Source of the DNA: Cydia pomonella
Taxonomy: Eukaryota; Arthropoda; Insecta; Lepidoptera; Tortricidae
Length of the DNA stretch: 64,000 nucleotides
Direction of reading: 5' to 3'
Assembly (NCBI RefSeq): GCF_033807575.1
Contig: NC_084725.1
Coordinates: forward strand, 9,273,001-9,337,000
Part shown: positions 35,365 to 46,575 of the stretch, one piece after another
Layout: each line of letters opens with the position of its first letter
Numbering within the stretch: position 1 is the stretch's first letter
Notes under the pieces: model-generated
Databases searched by the model: none
The model's input: only the letters and a program-made list of their open reading frames with translations
What the model was told of the DNA's origin: nothing
Position numbers and translations under genes: made by a program

Positions 35365-35512
35365 TGAAAATCGAAGTTCGTCAGTTGCGGGCATTTTTCT
35401 CTGTCACTCTAATTACGTCTTGGTGAGAGTAAAAGAGAAAGATCCCCGCAATTTGTGAATTTCAGTTTTCGCAGTAGGCCCCCTGGAGCCTGTTTCGCCA
35501 CGCTGACAATTT
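35365..35512. mobile_element. MITE, TGTCACTCTAATTACGT family, second copy
   Basis: GTTGCGGGCATTTTTCTCTG / GAGAAAGATCCCCGCAATTT form inverted halves around TGTCACTCTAATTACGTC. Blocks are shared with 19195-19310. Confidence 0.7.
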
Positions 35513-36011
35513 GCTGCCCAATACTCGATGGCCCAGCAGTGCACATCAGATGATATTGACCGACCGTGGTGAAACATGGACCTGACATGTTATTTAATTT
35601 CATACATACTCTAACACCCGACGCGAAGAGCATGGCATAAATAAATAATAAATTTCTACTCATAAGTACATAAAAAATACTGTTCTCGGTATAAAATAAT
35701 GCCCAAATAATTGTTTTTAGAAGTCATCTGTAACAATTATTTAACATGCTTCTATATAGATACACCTATACACGTTTATTTTTACACTAGCAATTAAAAT
35801 GAAATGATCTCTTTTATGTCACAGGTTACGTACCTTTCACAGTGAATTAGGGTATAGGTATTGAATTGTGTTCGCTCCATCTTCAATGCCCAAGGTTATC
35901 ATTATCAAGAATCGGGAGCCGTGTATTGTCTACATTTAATTTAATTTAGTATCTTTTTGTTATTTTTATATTATTTGAAGTTTGTTGTTGACACTTGATT
36001 GATTTAATTAG

Positions 36012-36170
36012 GTAGGTACGTGTTCTCTACAAGCTGTTACTAAACGTTTATTTAAATCTCCTGAAAACCGTGGCAGGACGGGAAGATGGCCCCTTCCATT
36101 ACTATTGGAACCAGATCCACATGCTGTCCACCTAGTTTTAAGTGTAAAAATGTGTATAGATTGTAAGTGA
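36012..36170 (+). other. Possible orphan terminal coding segment
   Basis: After TTTAATTAG a frame of 52 codons plus stop reads KSPENRGRTGRWPLPLLLEP then DPHAVHLVLSVKMCIDCK, followed by AATAAA at 36193-36198. The composition looks protein-like, but the acceptor has a poor pyrimidine tract and I do not recognise the peptide. It could be the end of an unplaced gene, a retrocopy, or chance. Confidence 0.2.
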
Positions 36171-36712
36171 ATATGGAATAATTGAATTCTGAAATAAACC
36201 TATTATTGTTTTTAATTCGTTATTGTATCGTTTTGCGTAAAAACAGACTAATACGTGACGAAATGTTGGACATGGAGCTTGAAGTATCGAAAATAATGAG
36301 TCTAGGGATCGGAGTTTTATCGCACGGTAAGACTAATAGCGAGCTTTGAAGTCGACATTAGCAATAAAATTCATACTCATACTAATTCATATATTTAATT
36401 ACAGATTTTTTTTAAATCAAAGACAAGAACTTTGGCGACTTTAAGTATAAACGATCCATTAATTTGCGATGAAAAGCTTGATAATATCACTATTGTATAC
36501 AATACTTTTTCTACGAGTCCTCTAAAATGATACTTTGTTTACCTAAATAATTAATTAAAATTGGTATCTCGGTAGACAAAAATGTAGTTCAAAAGACTAT
36601 TTAGGCCCGCCCCGCGCCCGTTTAGTCTTTTCTACGGGAGCGCGGCAGCACGTGATTGGTAAATTTTTTTTTACAGTTTACTACAGCGTATCGAAATGAA
36701 TTTTATAGTTTA

Positions 36713-36785
36713 ATTGGCAGCCTAAAGTACGCAATTATAGTTTGGTATACGAAATCTTATTCAACCATTACCGTCGGCGAGTAGA
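36713..36785. repeat. Dispersed repeat shared with 30318-30420
   Basis: GCAATTATAGTTTGGTATAC, GAAATCTTATTCAACCATTA and CGGCGAGTAGAAAAAAT match the earlier copy. Confidence 0.6.
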
Positions 36786-37104
36786 AAAAATATTTTCTTT
36801 ATCTATAGCTAAGTACTTACCTATACTGTTCGGTTTTGGCTTCTTCTTGTAAGTCAAAGCCGTCGACACAATAAAAACACTGACCTCATTGTTCAAGTAC
36901 CAATGTACATAGATACATAGAAATAAACCATTCTCAAACTGCGCTCCTCCACATCACTCACACTCGCATCTTCTTCAGACGAAAGCAAACAAACAACAAA
37001 AATCGGTACTTTCGCCGTGTATTTATCCGGTGCCTCTATAAGACCACTTTGGATATAGACCCCCCCAATAGTGTGCATCCCTATTCAATACTTAGGTATT
37101 ATTT

Positions 37105-37206
37105 AAAAAGTTACGTACAAATAGCATACATTTGATGTGCCCCTCCCCCGCAAAAATCGCTGTTTTGTATGTATAGAAAATTACAGACAAGGCGTCTCCA
37201 GTTGGG
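37105..37206 (+). mobile_element. Right part of an ACTGGAGTCGCCTT-type MITE
   Basis: TTACGTACAAATAGCATACA, GATGTGCCCCT, AAAATTACAGACAAGGCG and TCTCCAGTTG match the right half of 51741-51937. Confidence 0.75.
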
Positions 37207-37284
37207 TTTTGGGCTAAACTACTTTTGAATGCCTAAAAACTTGTCTTTTTCCAAATTGAAATCTATATAATATATATTTTCCGC

Positions 37285-37591
37285 GTCCCACCTACCGGGC
37301 ACCAGCACTGGTGCTGGTCATACGGCTTCAACGACCGAGGATAGCAAACGGCGCAAATACAGTGGCTACATGTTTGAGCCTTTTGGGGTTGAAACGTTAG
37401 GGCCATGGGGGCCCAGCACCCGGCGTTTACATATGGATTTGGCGTCGCGTTTGGTGGATGCCACGGGTGGCCAAAGGACTGGTCAGTATTTTGCCCAAAG
37501 AATAAGCATTGCCATTCAACGGGGAAATGCGGCCAGCATGCTGGGCACACTGCCTGCTGGCAGCGAGTTAGAGGGTGTTTATTATTTGTAG
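37285..37591 (+). pseudogene. Non-LTR retrotransposon ORF2 C-terminal fragment (RTE-like)
   Basis: From about 37310 the frame reads KRRKYSGYMFEPFGVETLGP, WGPSTRRLHMDLASRLVDAT, QRTGQYFAQRISIAIQRGNA and ASMLGTLPAG, ending TAG at 37589. The ETLG-W ... R-L-x-x-T-G ... Q-R-I-S-[IV]-A-[IV]-Q-R-G-N-A signature closes the ORF2 of certain animal LINEs as I recall. Only about 95 codons remain. The sequence is GC-rich against its flanks. Confidence 0.6.
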
Positions 37592-37599
37592 GGTTTTTA

Positions 37600-38130
37600 A
37601 TGTATGTATACTTTTAGAGTAAGTTGAAGAAGCCTGTAGCTGATTATTTATGAGTTTGTGTTACCTAACAAAGCCTGCGTTGCAGATATTAAATTATGGT
37701 CCCTGAATAAATGTGTAAATAGCTAATAAAAAAAACAATATCTAGTTAACGCAAAATTTCAGGTCTTATAAGAAAATTCTTATTTTCAAATGTAATACAT
37801 ACAATTTAATAAAATGATTAATTTGTCTCATTAATTGTATAAGAGTCAAATAAACTACAATTACAATTTACCTTAGTTCACTTTACACATTGCCTGACTA
37901 CAAAGTTAACCAACATATTAAACTATATCTTGTTACACACTTACCTTATCTGATATTCAAGATATTCTCACATAGTTCCACAAAATGTCTGCCTTTGATG
38001 TAACCACCTTGTTCCGCGTCATTTTATCGCCGTACATTCCCTCGACGCAATTTCGCCTCGAGCTAAGTAGGTATTTCGTGTCGGGTTGAATGAACACGAC
38101 TTGATCTTAAGTACAATATGATAAAAAGCT
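37600..38130. other. Unassigned AT-rich sequence
   Basis: Follows the LINE fragment. AATAAATGTG at 37705 could be its old 3' end. Nothing else was recognised. Confidence 0.4.
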
Positions 38131-38352
38131 AAAAGTCTCACAGTAAGCTCAATAAGGCTTGTGTTGAGGGTATTTAGACAACGATATATTTAATATATAA
38201 ATTTTATAAATACTTAAATACATAGAAAACACCCATGACTCAGGAACAAATATCCATGGTCATCACACGAACAAATGCCCTTACCAGGATTTGAACCCGG
38301 GACCACCAGCTTCGTAGGCAGGGTCACTACCCACTAGGCCAAACCGGTCGAC
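38131..38352 (-). mobile_element. tRNA-derived SINE, antisense, near full length
   Basis: Reverse complement shows A box TGGCCTAGTGG, B box GGTTCAAATCC (perfect; + strand 38287-38297) and the body shared with 23516-23735, including GGTAAGGGCATTTGTTCGTG and TCAACACAAGCCTTATTGAG. Better preserved in the B box than the other copy. Confidence 0.9.
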
Positions 38353-39023
38353 ACATCGACTTTATTATAAATAAGTAAACATCGTGACAAGCCACTGCCC
38401 ATGTTTAGAATCAAAATCCATATACAAGGCTGTACAATGTACATGAACGTAAAAAATACGCTATATAGTAATTATGACCAACTGTACAAAATGAAACTCA
38501 TCTAATCTAGGGGCCTTATGTTTTCACCGTCACTAAAATGGTTAGCCAATGAGGCGCAAATATTTAAAAAAAATCGGTTAAAAAAGGATTTAAAAAAACA
38601 CAGCATTAGATAATTCCTTATATATTTTACATTCGAATTAGGTAATAATACAGGCGGTTACATAATAAATAAATAAGTCTTCGTATGATTTACATGTTCA
38701 AATGTGTGATGTACAAAAAATGCCAGAAAATAACTAATCTAATACGCGTTACTGTACAATGTACATAAAGTATTAAAAAACAATATCCTACCAGCTACAA
38801 GCAATGTCCTTTTAACATAACTATCACAGCATGACACGTAATGTGCCCATTACTGAACGGACAAACAGAACAGTACCAGTATTAAAAAAAATAGAAATTC
38901 CGTAATATTAAAGCAAGAGAAAATAAAATATATTTGAAAACTAAAAGAGAAGGCATACTTGTGTTATTTGAAGGTCCTCAAAAAAGAATAAATATTTATG
39001 GGAAAGTGACATGGCTACACTTT

Positions 39024-39150
39024 AATACGGTACACGGCGGGAAGTTGATAATCGAACTTGAAGAAATTTGAACTTTAAATAGAATTACACAAGGTTCTTC
39101 TCTTCAATTTTATATCAGAGTTATCAACTTCTTCCCGCCGTGTACGGAAT
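39024..39150. mobile_element. Foldback MITE, CGGTACACGGCGGGAAGTTGAT ends
   Basis: CGGTACACGGCGGGAAGTTG is mirrored by CAACTTCTTCCCGCCGTGTACGG, with a central AAATTTGAACTTTAAAT-like loop. 127 bp. Confidence 0.85.
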
Positions 39151-39175
39151 AAATGCGTCAATACCCCAAAAAGGA

Positions 39176-40315
39176 ACCTTATGCGGATTGGCGCTTACGT
39201 CACTAATTTAACCATCATTGAAAATAGTATAAGCGCCAATCCACTTTAAGACCCTTATTGTGTAAATCTTTCAAATGAAAATAAATATCATGGCTAATTC
39301 ATTCAATTGATAAAACTTATGCATAATCTTGTAGTTTAAACATTTCTTTTAATAAATTTGTGCTATTCGTGTACACTAAGAAGTTACTTCACAAGTGACT
39401 TTATCACTTACATTAAATAATAAATTTCTTATCAACTAAAATATAAATTAAGCCGGTATTTCGTGTATCAGCATAAGAATTTAAATGTGTTTCAGAACTC
39501 ATATCTTCATTCAACAGATAATTCCTTTGTTTTTTTTTTCGTTTTATAATGATGTGACAGAATTCAAGAAAGTAAACTCAAACTCCGCTATAATTAAGTC
39601 AAAACTTGATAAAAATGCGTTATACAATTCAACATAAGGTAAACACTCCAAATTATTGGCAACCAAACACAGTGCTAGATATAAAATTGGAAATAATTGT
39701 TGGTTACCAACGACAGGTACAGTCACCCTAACTGTTGAATTAACATTGATGCACAAAATAGTTTAGAAACGGAACACTAAAAGTACAGTCAACTAATCTA
39801 ACAGATAATATATGTCGTAACGTAAAAGCGTTAAAAATGCGTGTAAATAACTGAGTATCGTACGTACAGTCAGACTTAATATTATCAGTTTAAAATTGTG
39901 TCAAATAACACATTGTTGAACACCAATTTTCTGATAATATTAAACGCGACTCTACGCAAAGCATAACTAGAAACACTGAGTATACAGTCAACTACAAATC
40001 AGTTACATTTGTTAATGAGTAAAATAAAAAAGTATCAGACTGTACTTAAAAATAAACTGGCATAAAGTGGAATGCTCTTTCGGTAGGGAAGTATTAACAA
40101 ATTGGCACAACAGTACGGAGGCGGTAATATAGGTTAGGTTTATTTTTTATCCTGGCAACATTTTTTACAACTTACAGCCTACTAGCAATACTCTCGGGCG
40201 TACATACAACATGGAACATATTTATTTGAATAATTAGCGCGTTATGCATAAAGGTCAAAGGCCCTCCTTTGGCGCTTACGTTAAAATTATATTGACGTAA
40301 ACGCCAATCACCTTG
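39176..40315. repeat. Two hairpins of a GGCGCTTACGT family and one TAATATTATCAG hairpin
   Basis: GGATTGGCGCTTACGT / AAGCGCCAATCC at 39185-39245 recurs, reversed, as TTGGCGCTTACGTTA / GACGTAAACGCCAATC at 40272-40312. In between, 39870-39955 pairs GACTTAATATTATCAG with CTGATAATATTAAAC. All are non-coding. Confidence 0.65.
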
Positions 40316-40319
40316 AGGA

Positions 40320-41150
40320 TCGACACAGTATATCCAAAGCGCATTATAGAGATTAAACATTAAATAAGTTCCCCTTTTTAAACTAAATGCAACAGAATTC
40401 AAAACACTGAGTGAGTACAAAAAATACTTTAACTGTGCGCTTATGTAATAGTTTAGTGTCAAAAACTGGTCGTGCCACTGTCACCATGTGAAATATGTTT
40501 TTGAATGAATTCGACTAGACTAAAGGGCCAAACTACCAGTTTTTATTAACTCTGACCACTTCTAAATAACACAATATTATCTGACATTCATTTACATGCC
40601 CAGCAAACCCTAAAGTGATAAAAATTGAGTAGACGCACGGTCAACTAATGTGAATTCTGGACCTTAATATACCTTGCACTATCACAATTAATAGAAAAGT
40701 CATTCAATAACTTCTCTTATGGCGGTAAACAAGGAAGTGTTAAATGTCCCATGATTCAAACTAATTTCATTGTAGCAATAAGTTTCTGCGAATACAAAGA
40801 ACACGAAGAAGTTTTGAAGATGCGTCCGTAATTGTGTCGAAATACCATATAATCTAAATCTAAATTTCATACCAAAATGATGTTTGTATACTTGTCAGAT
40901 AATATTGTGGTATAAGCCTAATTTAATGATCCGTAAAAATTGCTCAATAAAAACACACACAAGTGTCTTTACTAAATACAGACATCTTGCACAGAATTTA
41001 GTTGAAGCTCGATATGTCTTCCATCAGTCAAGAATTAGGTCAAGGAAACATACTTCGGGTGCCGTTGGTCCCAAACCATTAATTCTCTCTTCAGATGTGT
41101 AAATACGACACCCCCTAAGGTTTTGAGAGATACTTGTTATATGGAAATTG
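40320..41150. other. Unassigned intergenic sequence
   Basis: AT-rich. The 72-codon frame at 40884-41102 has no family resemblance. No RNA gene was seen. Confidence 0.4.
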
Positions 41151-41159
41151 CGCCCGAAC

Positions 41160-41520
41160 CGTTTTTAGGATTCCGTAATGAACTAGGAACCCGTGTAGCC
41201 GCCACGTCCGTCCGTCCGTCCGTCCGCAGGTTTGCTCCGTGATCGTTAGTGCTAGAATACTGTATTTGGGCATGGAAACATAAATCATGCATGGCGACCA
41301 GTAAAATAAAAACTAGAACAATAATTTGTGTAGGGTCCCATACAAAATGTTTTTTTTTTTTTTCGCTTTAACCTAATAATGGTGTGGGATATCGCTAGAT
41401 AGGTCTTTTAAAACGAACAAGGGTTTACAATAACATTTTTCAAGTGAATATTTTAGGAATTAATCGCTCTGAAAGAAAAAATATATGACCCCCCCCCCCT
41501 AACTTTTGAACCATCGGTCC
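41160..41520 (+). mobile_element. AGGATTCCGTAATGAAC-type element, truncated
   Basis: AGGATTCCGTAATGAACTAGG, CCGTCCGTCCGTCCGTCCG, GCTCCGTGATCGTTAGTGC and CATACAAAATGTTTTTTTTT match 3711-4500. The right end is missing. Confidence 0.7.
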
Positions 41521-42195
41521 TGCCATTTTTGAATTATAAAGCCATATAGGAGATGCAAATATTTTTGCCAAGTAGTTTCTTTTACGAATCTTAGTATCGT
41601 ATCGGTAGAAGAAAACTGAACAGAATAACTGGATAACTTTTTAGACATTATGATATACGTATCTAATTTCATTATTTTATGATGGTATGCTTGTCGTCTA
41701 AATCTCTTAAGTATTTACATTTCTCAAAACAGTCAAAACTTTTTTCTTTTTTAATACTGTGAAACCGGTATCGGTGAAAAAGCAAGGTGAAGATGATAAC
41801 TGACACTAATCCTTGCCTAACGGAAGACCGCAATCAAGTATTAGGCATACAACTTACTATTACATGAGGGATTTCCATGATTGCATGATTACCCTGATCG
41901 CATTAGTCAACGATGAATGATTTTAAACAATACACAGACGACGGCGGCTGAGAGAGTGAGAAACCGATACGTAAAGATCTTTATTACTATTCAGCCCAAA
42001 TAAAATCCAAAATTAGACTGGCAACGAGAACATCCAAGACATTTCAAACATCCGTAAAGTGTCGTGCGATAACATACAGTATGTAAGTAACCATCACAAC
42101 ATATATGTAGTATCATGTAAGCAATATCTTTTACCTAAGCTTTATTTTTCGACGTTTTGATAAGTTTTTCTTATTTCTTCTTTTAATAAACAATA
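41521..42195. other. Left flank of the DD41D transposon
   Basis: AT-rich sequence without a gene. The insertion target at the boundary is AATATA. Confidence 0.5.
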
Positions 42196-42197
42196 TA

Positions 42198-42888
42198 CAG
42201 GGTGTCCCAAAAAGGACACGCCATAGCGACACTGGAGGTAGACCAGCCTGAGAGGGTTCCAACCAACCTAACATGACCCTAGTAAAAGTTGCACCGTTTT
42301 CAAGTTATTGGCAATTTAACGTTTTTCGTGAATTTTGACCGTTTTCAGCATTGTTAGGCTCAGTGTGCACTTATAAAGCCCTTAAAATAAGTTTTTTTTA
42401 TGTGTACGGCACCATGAATAGTTAATTAGGATAATAAAAGAGATATTTCATCGATAACCTACGTGAAATGTAAAAAAACAAGGGCTTGATCTAAAGTTTT
42501 ATTCGCAGCGAAACATCAATTTCAACTTTGACCACCTGCCGTGAAAAAAAAACTACTTAAAAGGTAACAAAAAAATAACGGTATAATATTAAGCATTTTA
42601 TGCAGATTCTAAAATGGTATAAAACATGCACCTTTTTGCCATAAAATAATGAGTTATTATCATCTTTCGAATGCCTCATAAAGCTAAGTTGGACTAGGGA
42701 ATCTGCAATCCAATGACGCGTAATTCATCTTGGATTCTTATTGGCTTTGAGTGCAAGTTCTCAAATGGTTAAAAGAGTGAGACAACATGAGATGCACTCG
42801 CTCTATCTCGCTCTTTTTATCTCAACTTTGTCACACGGTCAACTGCTACCTGGGATTATCGTAGGGCTTATCTCTTTGAAGACAGAAG
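42198..42888. repeat. Left terminal inverted repeat of the DD41D element
   Basis: Runs inward from CAGGGTGTCC to about ACAGAAG at 42888 and pairs with 44391-45111 at what looks like well over 90 percent identity by eye. This is far longer than the roughly 30-bp ends of ordinary mariners. Confidence 0.9.
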
Positions 42889-43049
42889 TGTAAGCTTTTG
42901 TTTGTACAATTGTGTCATCCATATCTAATAAGCATTCCGGAATGCGTAAGCTGTTATGATATCATTGCTACTAAGTAAGGATATCATGAAGTAAGAAAGG
43001 TTCGAAAAAAATGTAATACAGGTTGAAGTTTCATTGATTTATTTATTTT

Positions 43050-44138
43050 TTACAACAGGTGCTCAAATTGTTTTCCACCGACTCGTATGCACGCTTGGCA
43101 GCGTCTTCTGAAATTTCTTGTTAATTTCCTTAAGTTAATTTCGGATATGTCTCGTGCTGCCTGAAATACACGTCGCCGTAGTTCGTCTTGGGACCTTATT
43201 GGCTCGGAGTAGACCTTGTCTTTTAAGCATCCCCAATAAAAAAAATCCAATGGATTTAGGTCCGGCGAACGCGGTGGCCATAATACTGGTCCTAATCGGC
43301 CGATCCATCTTCTTGGGAATGTCTGCGAGAGATGGTCGCGAACATCGCGAGCGAAATGTGCTGGGCAGCCATCTTGCTGGTACCACATCCTCTGTCTCAG
43401 TGCGAGCGGTGTGTCTTCAAGTAAAACTGGCAGATCGTTTCGCAAGAACTGCAGGTAATTTCTCCCATTTAAAATAGCTGGTAACTCGACCGGTCCTATT
43501 ATTTGGCCATTAAATATTCCCGTCCACAAATTAATTTTAAATTGATGTTGGGACCGGTCTTCTCTCCCTTCGTGTGGGTTTTCAATTTGCCAGCTATGAA
43601 TATTGTGGAGATTGAGATACCCATCTCTTCTACACATGGATTCGTCGCTCCACATCACTTCATTAAAAAAGTTTTCATTTTCTTCCAGTTTTTGAAGCAT
43701 TTGTCGGCAAAATTCAACGCGGGGTGCGTAATCCGTCGGAAGAAGTGTTTGCAGGCGTTGAATATGATACGCATGATATTTATGACGTTTTAAAATTCTC
43801 TGTGCTGAGGATTTATTTACGCCGATGCGACGTTCAATATTTCTTAGAGAAATTTCTGGCTCTCTTTGTACCATATTTAAAACCACGTCGTCGTCAATAG
43901 TCCGGGGCCTTCCTTCAGCGTAAGCCTGTCCTGGCCTTCTGCCATTTCGATATGCATTCACAACTCTTAAAATGATTTCATGATTCGTGGCATGACGATT
44001 GGCATACCTTTGATTGTACAATCTTGCAGCCGATCTGGCGTTGTATGAGACAATTCCTCTGTTAGAGACACGCCTAGTTTCTCCATAGATCAAGTGCATG
44101 TCACTGTACTCACGATCGGTGTAGTTGTGATCTGCCAT
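43050..44138 (-). CDS. Transposase, IS630/Tc1/mariner superfamily, DD41D
   Basis: 362 residues from the ATG at 44138 (MADHNYTDREY). The frame is open 29 codons further, to 44225, but that extension is not family-like. Residues 5-50 form the YTDREYSDMHLIYGE...AARLYNQRYANR helix-turn-helix typical of insect transposases (DUF4817-like), and residues 75-125 a second DNA-binding segment (GRPRTI...GVNKSSAQRILKRH). The catalytic acids are D165 (MWSDES), D256 (YQQDGCPAHF) and D298 (SPDLNPLDFF); 41 residues separate the last two. It has no frameshift or stop. An AATAAA on the - strand overlaps the region just past the stop (about 43039-43046). Confidence 0.93.
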   Translation of the reverse strand: MADHNYTDREYSDMHLIYGETRRVSNRGIVSYNARSAARLYNQRYANRHATNHEIILRVVNAYRNGRRPGQAYAEGRPRTIDDDVVLNMVQREPEISLRNIERRIGVNKSSAQRILKRHKYHAYHIQRLQTLLPTDYAPRVEFCRQMLQKLEENENFFNEVMWSDESMCRRDGYLNLHNIHSWQIENPHEGREDRSQHQFKINLWTGIFNGQIIGPVELPAILNGRNYLQFLRNDLPVLLEDTPLALRQRMWYQQDGCPAHFARDVRDHLSQTFPRRWIGRLGPVLWPPRSPDLNPLDFFYWGCLKDKVYSEPIRSQDELRRRVFQAARDISEINLRKLTRNFRRRCQACIRVGGKQFEHLL

Positions 44139-44390
44139 TGTGATGGAGAGGTTCCAAAAAGCAATAATCAGTGTCCGTGAGCGGTGCCAAGTTGTCGTTT
44201 CAGTCCCACAAACATACCAAGTCAAAAAGAAATCAGAGTCCAGATGAAAGCCAAGTAGATTTGTTTAGGACCACGAATACACAGCAGCAAAGATAACACA
44301 ACAATTGCACGAAACACACGGTAACGAACTAATCAGGATTAGGATTCCTAAATACTTACTAGAGATAAGGATGACTAGTGGCTATCCCTC

Positions 44391-45111
44391 CTTCTGTTTT
44401 TAAAGAGATAATCCGTAGGATAATCCCAGGTAGCAGTTGACCGTGTGACAAAGTTGAGATAAAACGAGCGAGATAGAGCGAGTGCATTTCATGTTGTCTC
44501 ACTCTCTTAACCATTTGAGAACTTGCACTCAAAGCCAATAAGAATCCAAGATGAATTAGGTACGCGTCATTGGAGGCAGCTCGAAACATATCCAAAAAGC
44601 ATTGCAGATTCCCTAGGCCAACTTAGCTTTATGAGGCATTCGAAAGATGATAATAACTCATTATTTTATGGCAGAAAGGTGCATCTTTTATACCATTTTA
44701 GAATCTGCATAAAATGCTTAATATTATAGCGTTATTTTTTTGTTACCTTTTAAGTAGTTTTTTTTCACGGCAGGTGGTCAAAGTTGAAATTGATGTTTCG
44801 CTGCAAATAAAACTTTAGATCAAGCCCTTGTTTTTTTACATTTCACGTAGGTTATCGATGAAATATCTCTTTTATTATCCTAATTAACTATTCATGGTAC
44901 CGTACACATTAAAAAAACTTATTATAAGGGCTTTATAAGTGCACACTGAGCCTAACAATGCTGAAAACGGTCAAAATTCACGAAAAACGTTAAATTGCCA
45001 ATAACTTGAAAACGGTGCAACTTTTACTAGGGTCATGTTAGGTTGGTTGGAACCCTCTCAGGCTGGTCTACCTCCAGTGTCGCTATGGCGTGTCCTTTTT
45101 GGGACACCCTG
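44391..45111. repeat. Right terminal inverted repeat of the DD41D element
   Basis: Reverse complement of 42198-42888. It carries an extra ~29 nt, starting GGCAGCTCGAAACATATCC after position 44574, and a few point changes. The arms have therefore started to diverge. Confidence 0.9.
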
Positions 45112-45235
45112 TATACACGCACATATCCCCACTCTCCCACACCACGGTACTAACTGTTCAAAAAAACGTGTACAACGCTTACCTAGAGACGACAATTTGA
45201 GCCAGATACAAATACGAAGAAGTTCACCCGGTCGT

Positions 45236-45429
45236 CTGAGCACAACCTGACTTCAAGGCTACGTTTCCGTCAGACATGTGCGAGGATGCATTTCGAGGGA
45301 TGTGTTAGTTAAGAACCAATAGAAATACACGCTGTGCGAGGAAAACAAATGAAGTGATTTTATTTGTTAGTAACAAACATCCCTCGCTACGCATCGCACA
45401 TCTCTGAGCACAACCTTACTTTAAAGCCT
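45236..45429. mobile_element. Foldback MITE flanked by a 24-bp direct repeat
   Basis: GTGCGAGGATGCATTTCGAG and GGATGTGTT (45279-45307) are mirrored by AACATCCCTCGCTACGCATCGCAC (45376-45400). The motif TCTGAGCACAACCTGACTTC at 45235 recurs as TCTGAGCACAACCTTACTTT at 45404, outside the arms. Confidence 0.7.
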
Positions 45430-46440
45430 GTTTCACACTTAAGCGAATTTCCATAAATAAATAGAAAAGTTGCAGGAATCCGACCATTCCCGCTTAGATC
45501 AAAGAGATCGTAGCAGATTTTAGTTACAGATTTTGTGTATCCGATTTCAACCTTTGATTCAGGAAGCGATTGAAAGGCAGTATCTGTCATTACCAAATTG
45601 GGTACTTGACACATGTTATTATAACAAAATTTAGATAAACGGATATAAAATGAGCGGAATAATGATAAAAAAGTGGAATTTAAAAAGACATATTCAGATT
45701 ATAAAAAAATACAAGGCTCCAAAGTCTGAAAAAAAAATTCTTTTTATACTTTCAAAAAGTTAAAAGAAAATGGTATCATTCGATTCCTTGCATTTTATAG
45801 AAAAATAAATTGTATGACAACTATATGTATACATAAACACAATATTTCAGGGTCAAAATAGCCATTGTCTTGATCTCCCATACATTTAGGACAGACTTAT
45901 ATGATGTGACGTCACATCACATTATCAGTTTGTTAGAGGTGTTTTAATCGTCGACTGCGAGCGTCAGACTTTAACTCTCATTTCTGACCTTTGTGTTGCT
46001 TAAATGCCATGAGTCCTATATAGACATTTGATCCCCAGGAAAATCAAGATGGATTGACATTACTTCCAAAAAATTGTCAAGTAGCCAATTGTCGAATGAA
46101 GCTTTGAAACTATTAAACAAACTTGTAAATGTTGCTTAATATTTTTAAATTTCAGTCATGCACCAATAGGAATAATCTTAATGATATATGGAAATAGGGT
46201 GGTACTTCGCTTGGCTCAATTTGCCAAATAAACTAATACTCGTATGAACGATACGCTAACGAAAACAAGTAAAAGATTTTTTTACGAAAGACAATTTTGG
46301 CCATCGCTTCAGCTATCCTTTGAAGTTCCTCCTGACGGTGAATACCTTTAAATGTATTTTCGAGGAACAACTAAAATATTAATAAAAATATACAGTGTAA
46401 AGGTTGTGTTCAGACGCCGGCCTCGTTAGTAGTAAACATA
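45430..46440. other. Unassigned intergenic sequence
   Basis: AT-rich; no gene or shared repeat recognised. Confidence 0.45.
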
Positions 46441-46468
46441 ATTACATTAATTACACTTACACTATAGT

Positions 46469-46575
46469 ATATATAAATAGCGGCCACGTTACATTCTCAC
46501 CTTATCCTACACAGAGCATAAGCAACATGGAACTGTGTCTATTTAGCCTACCGTCGACCAAAAAAGGTTATCAGG
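46469..46575 (+). promoter_or_regulatory. Candidate TATA promoter with a 16-codon first exon
   Basis: TATATAAATAG (46469-46480) is followed 30 nt on by TTCTCACC (initiator-like), then AGCAACATGG (ATG at 46527). The frame is M-E-L-C-L-F-S-L-P-S-T-K-K-G-Y-Q, ending CAG|GTATAA, with in-frame stops only after the GT. The spacing is right for a TATA gene, but there is no matching downstream exon of known family and the peptide is not a signal sequence. Confidence 0.22.

Larger units (their letters stand above)
42198..45111 (-). mobile_element. Complete Tc1/mariner-type transposon, DD41D class, with ~700-bp terminal inverted repeats
   Basis: The ends are CAGGGTGTCCCAAAAAGGAC on the left and the matching GTCCTTTTTGGGACACCCTG on the right, each next to a TA dinucleotide (42196-42197 and 45112-45113), the target duplication of this superfamily. 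The 2914-bp element holds one intact transposase gene on the - strand between two inverted repeats of about 691 and 721 bp. The family moves by cut and paste through an IS630/Tc1/mariner DDE/D transposase. Both ends and the gene are intact, so it may be young or active. The DD41D spacing places it with the rosa-like mariners as I know the nomenclature. Confidence 0.93.

Noticed and set aside
43154..43793. + strand frames over the transposon
   Set aside because: Shadows of the transposase gene on the other strand.
42198..45111. LTR retrotransposon
   Set aside because: The long terminal repeats are inverted, not direct, and the gene is a DDE/D transposase, not gag-pol.
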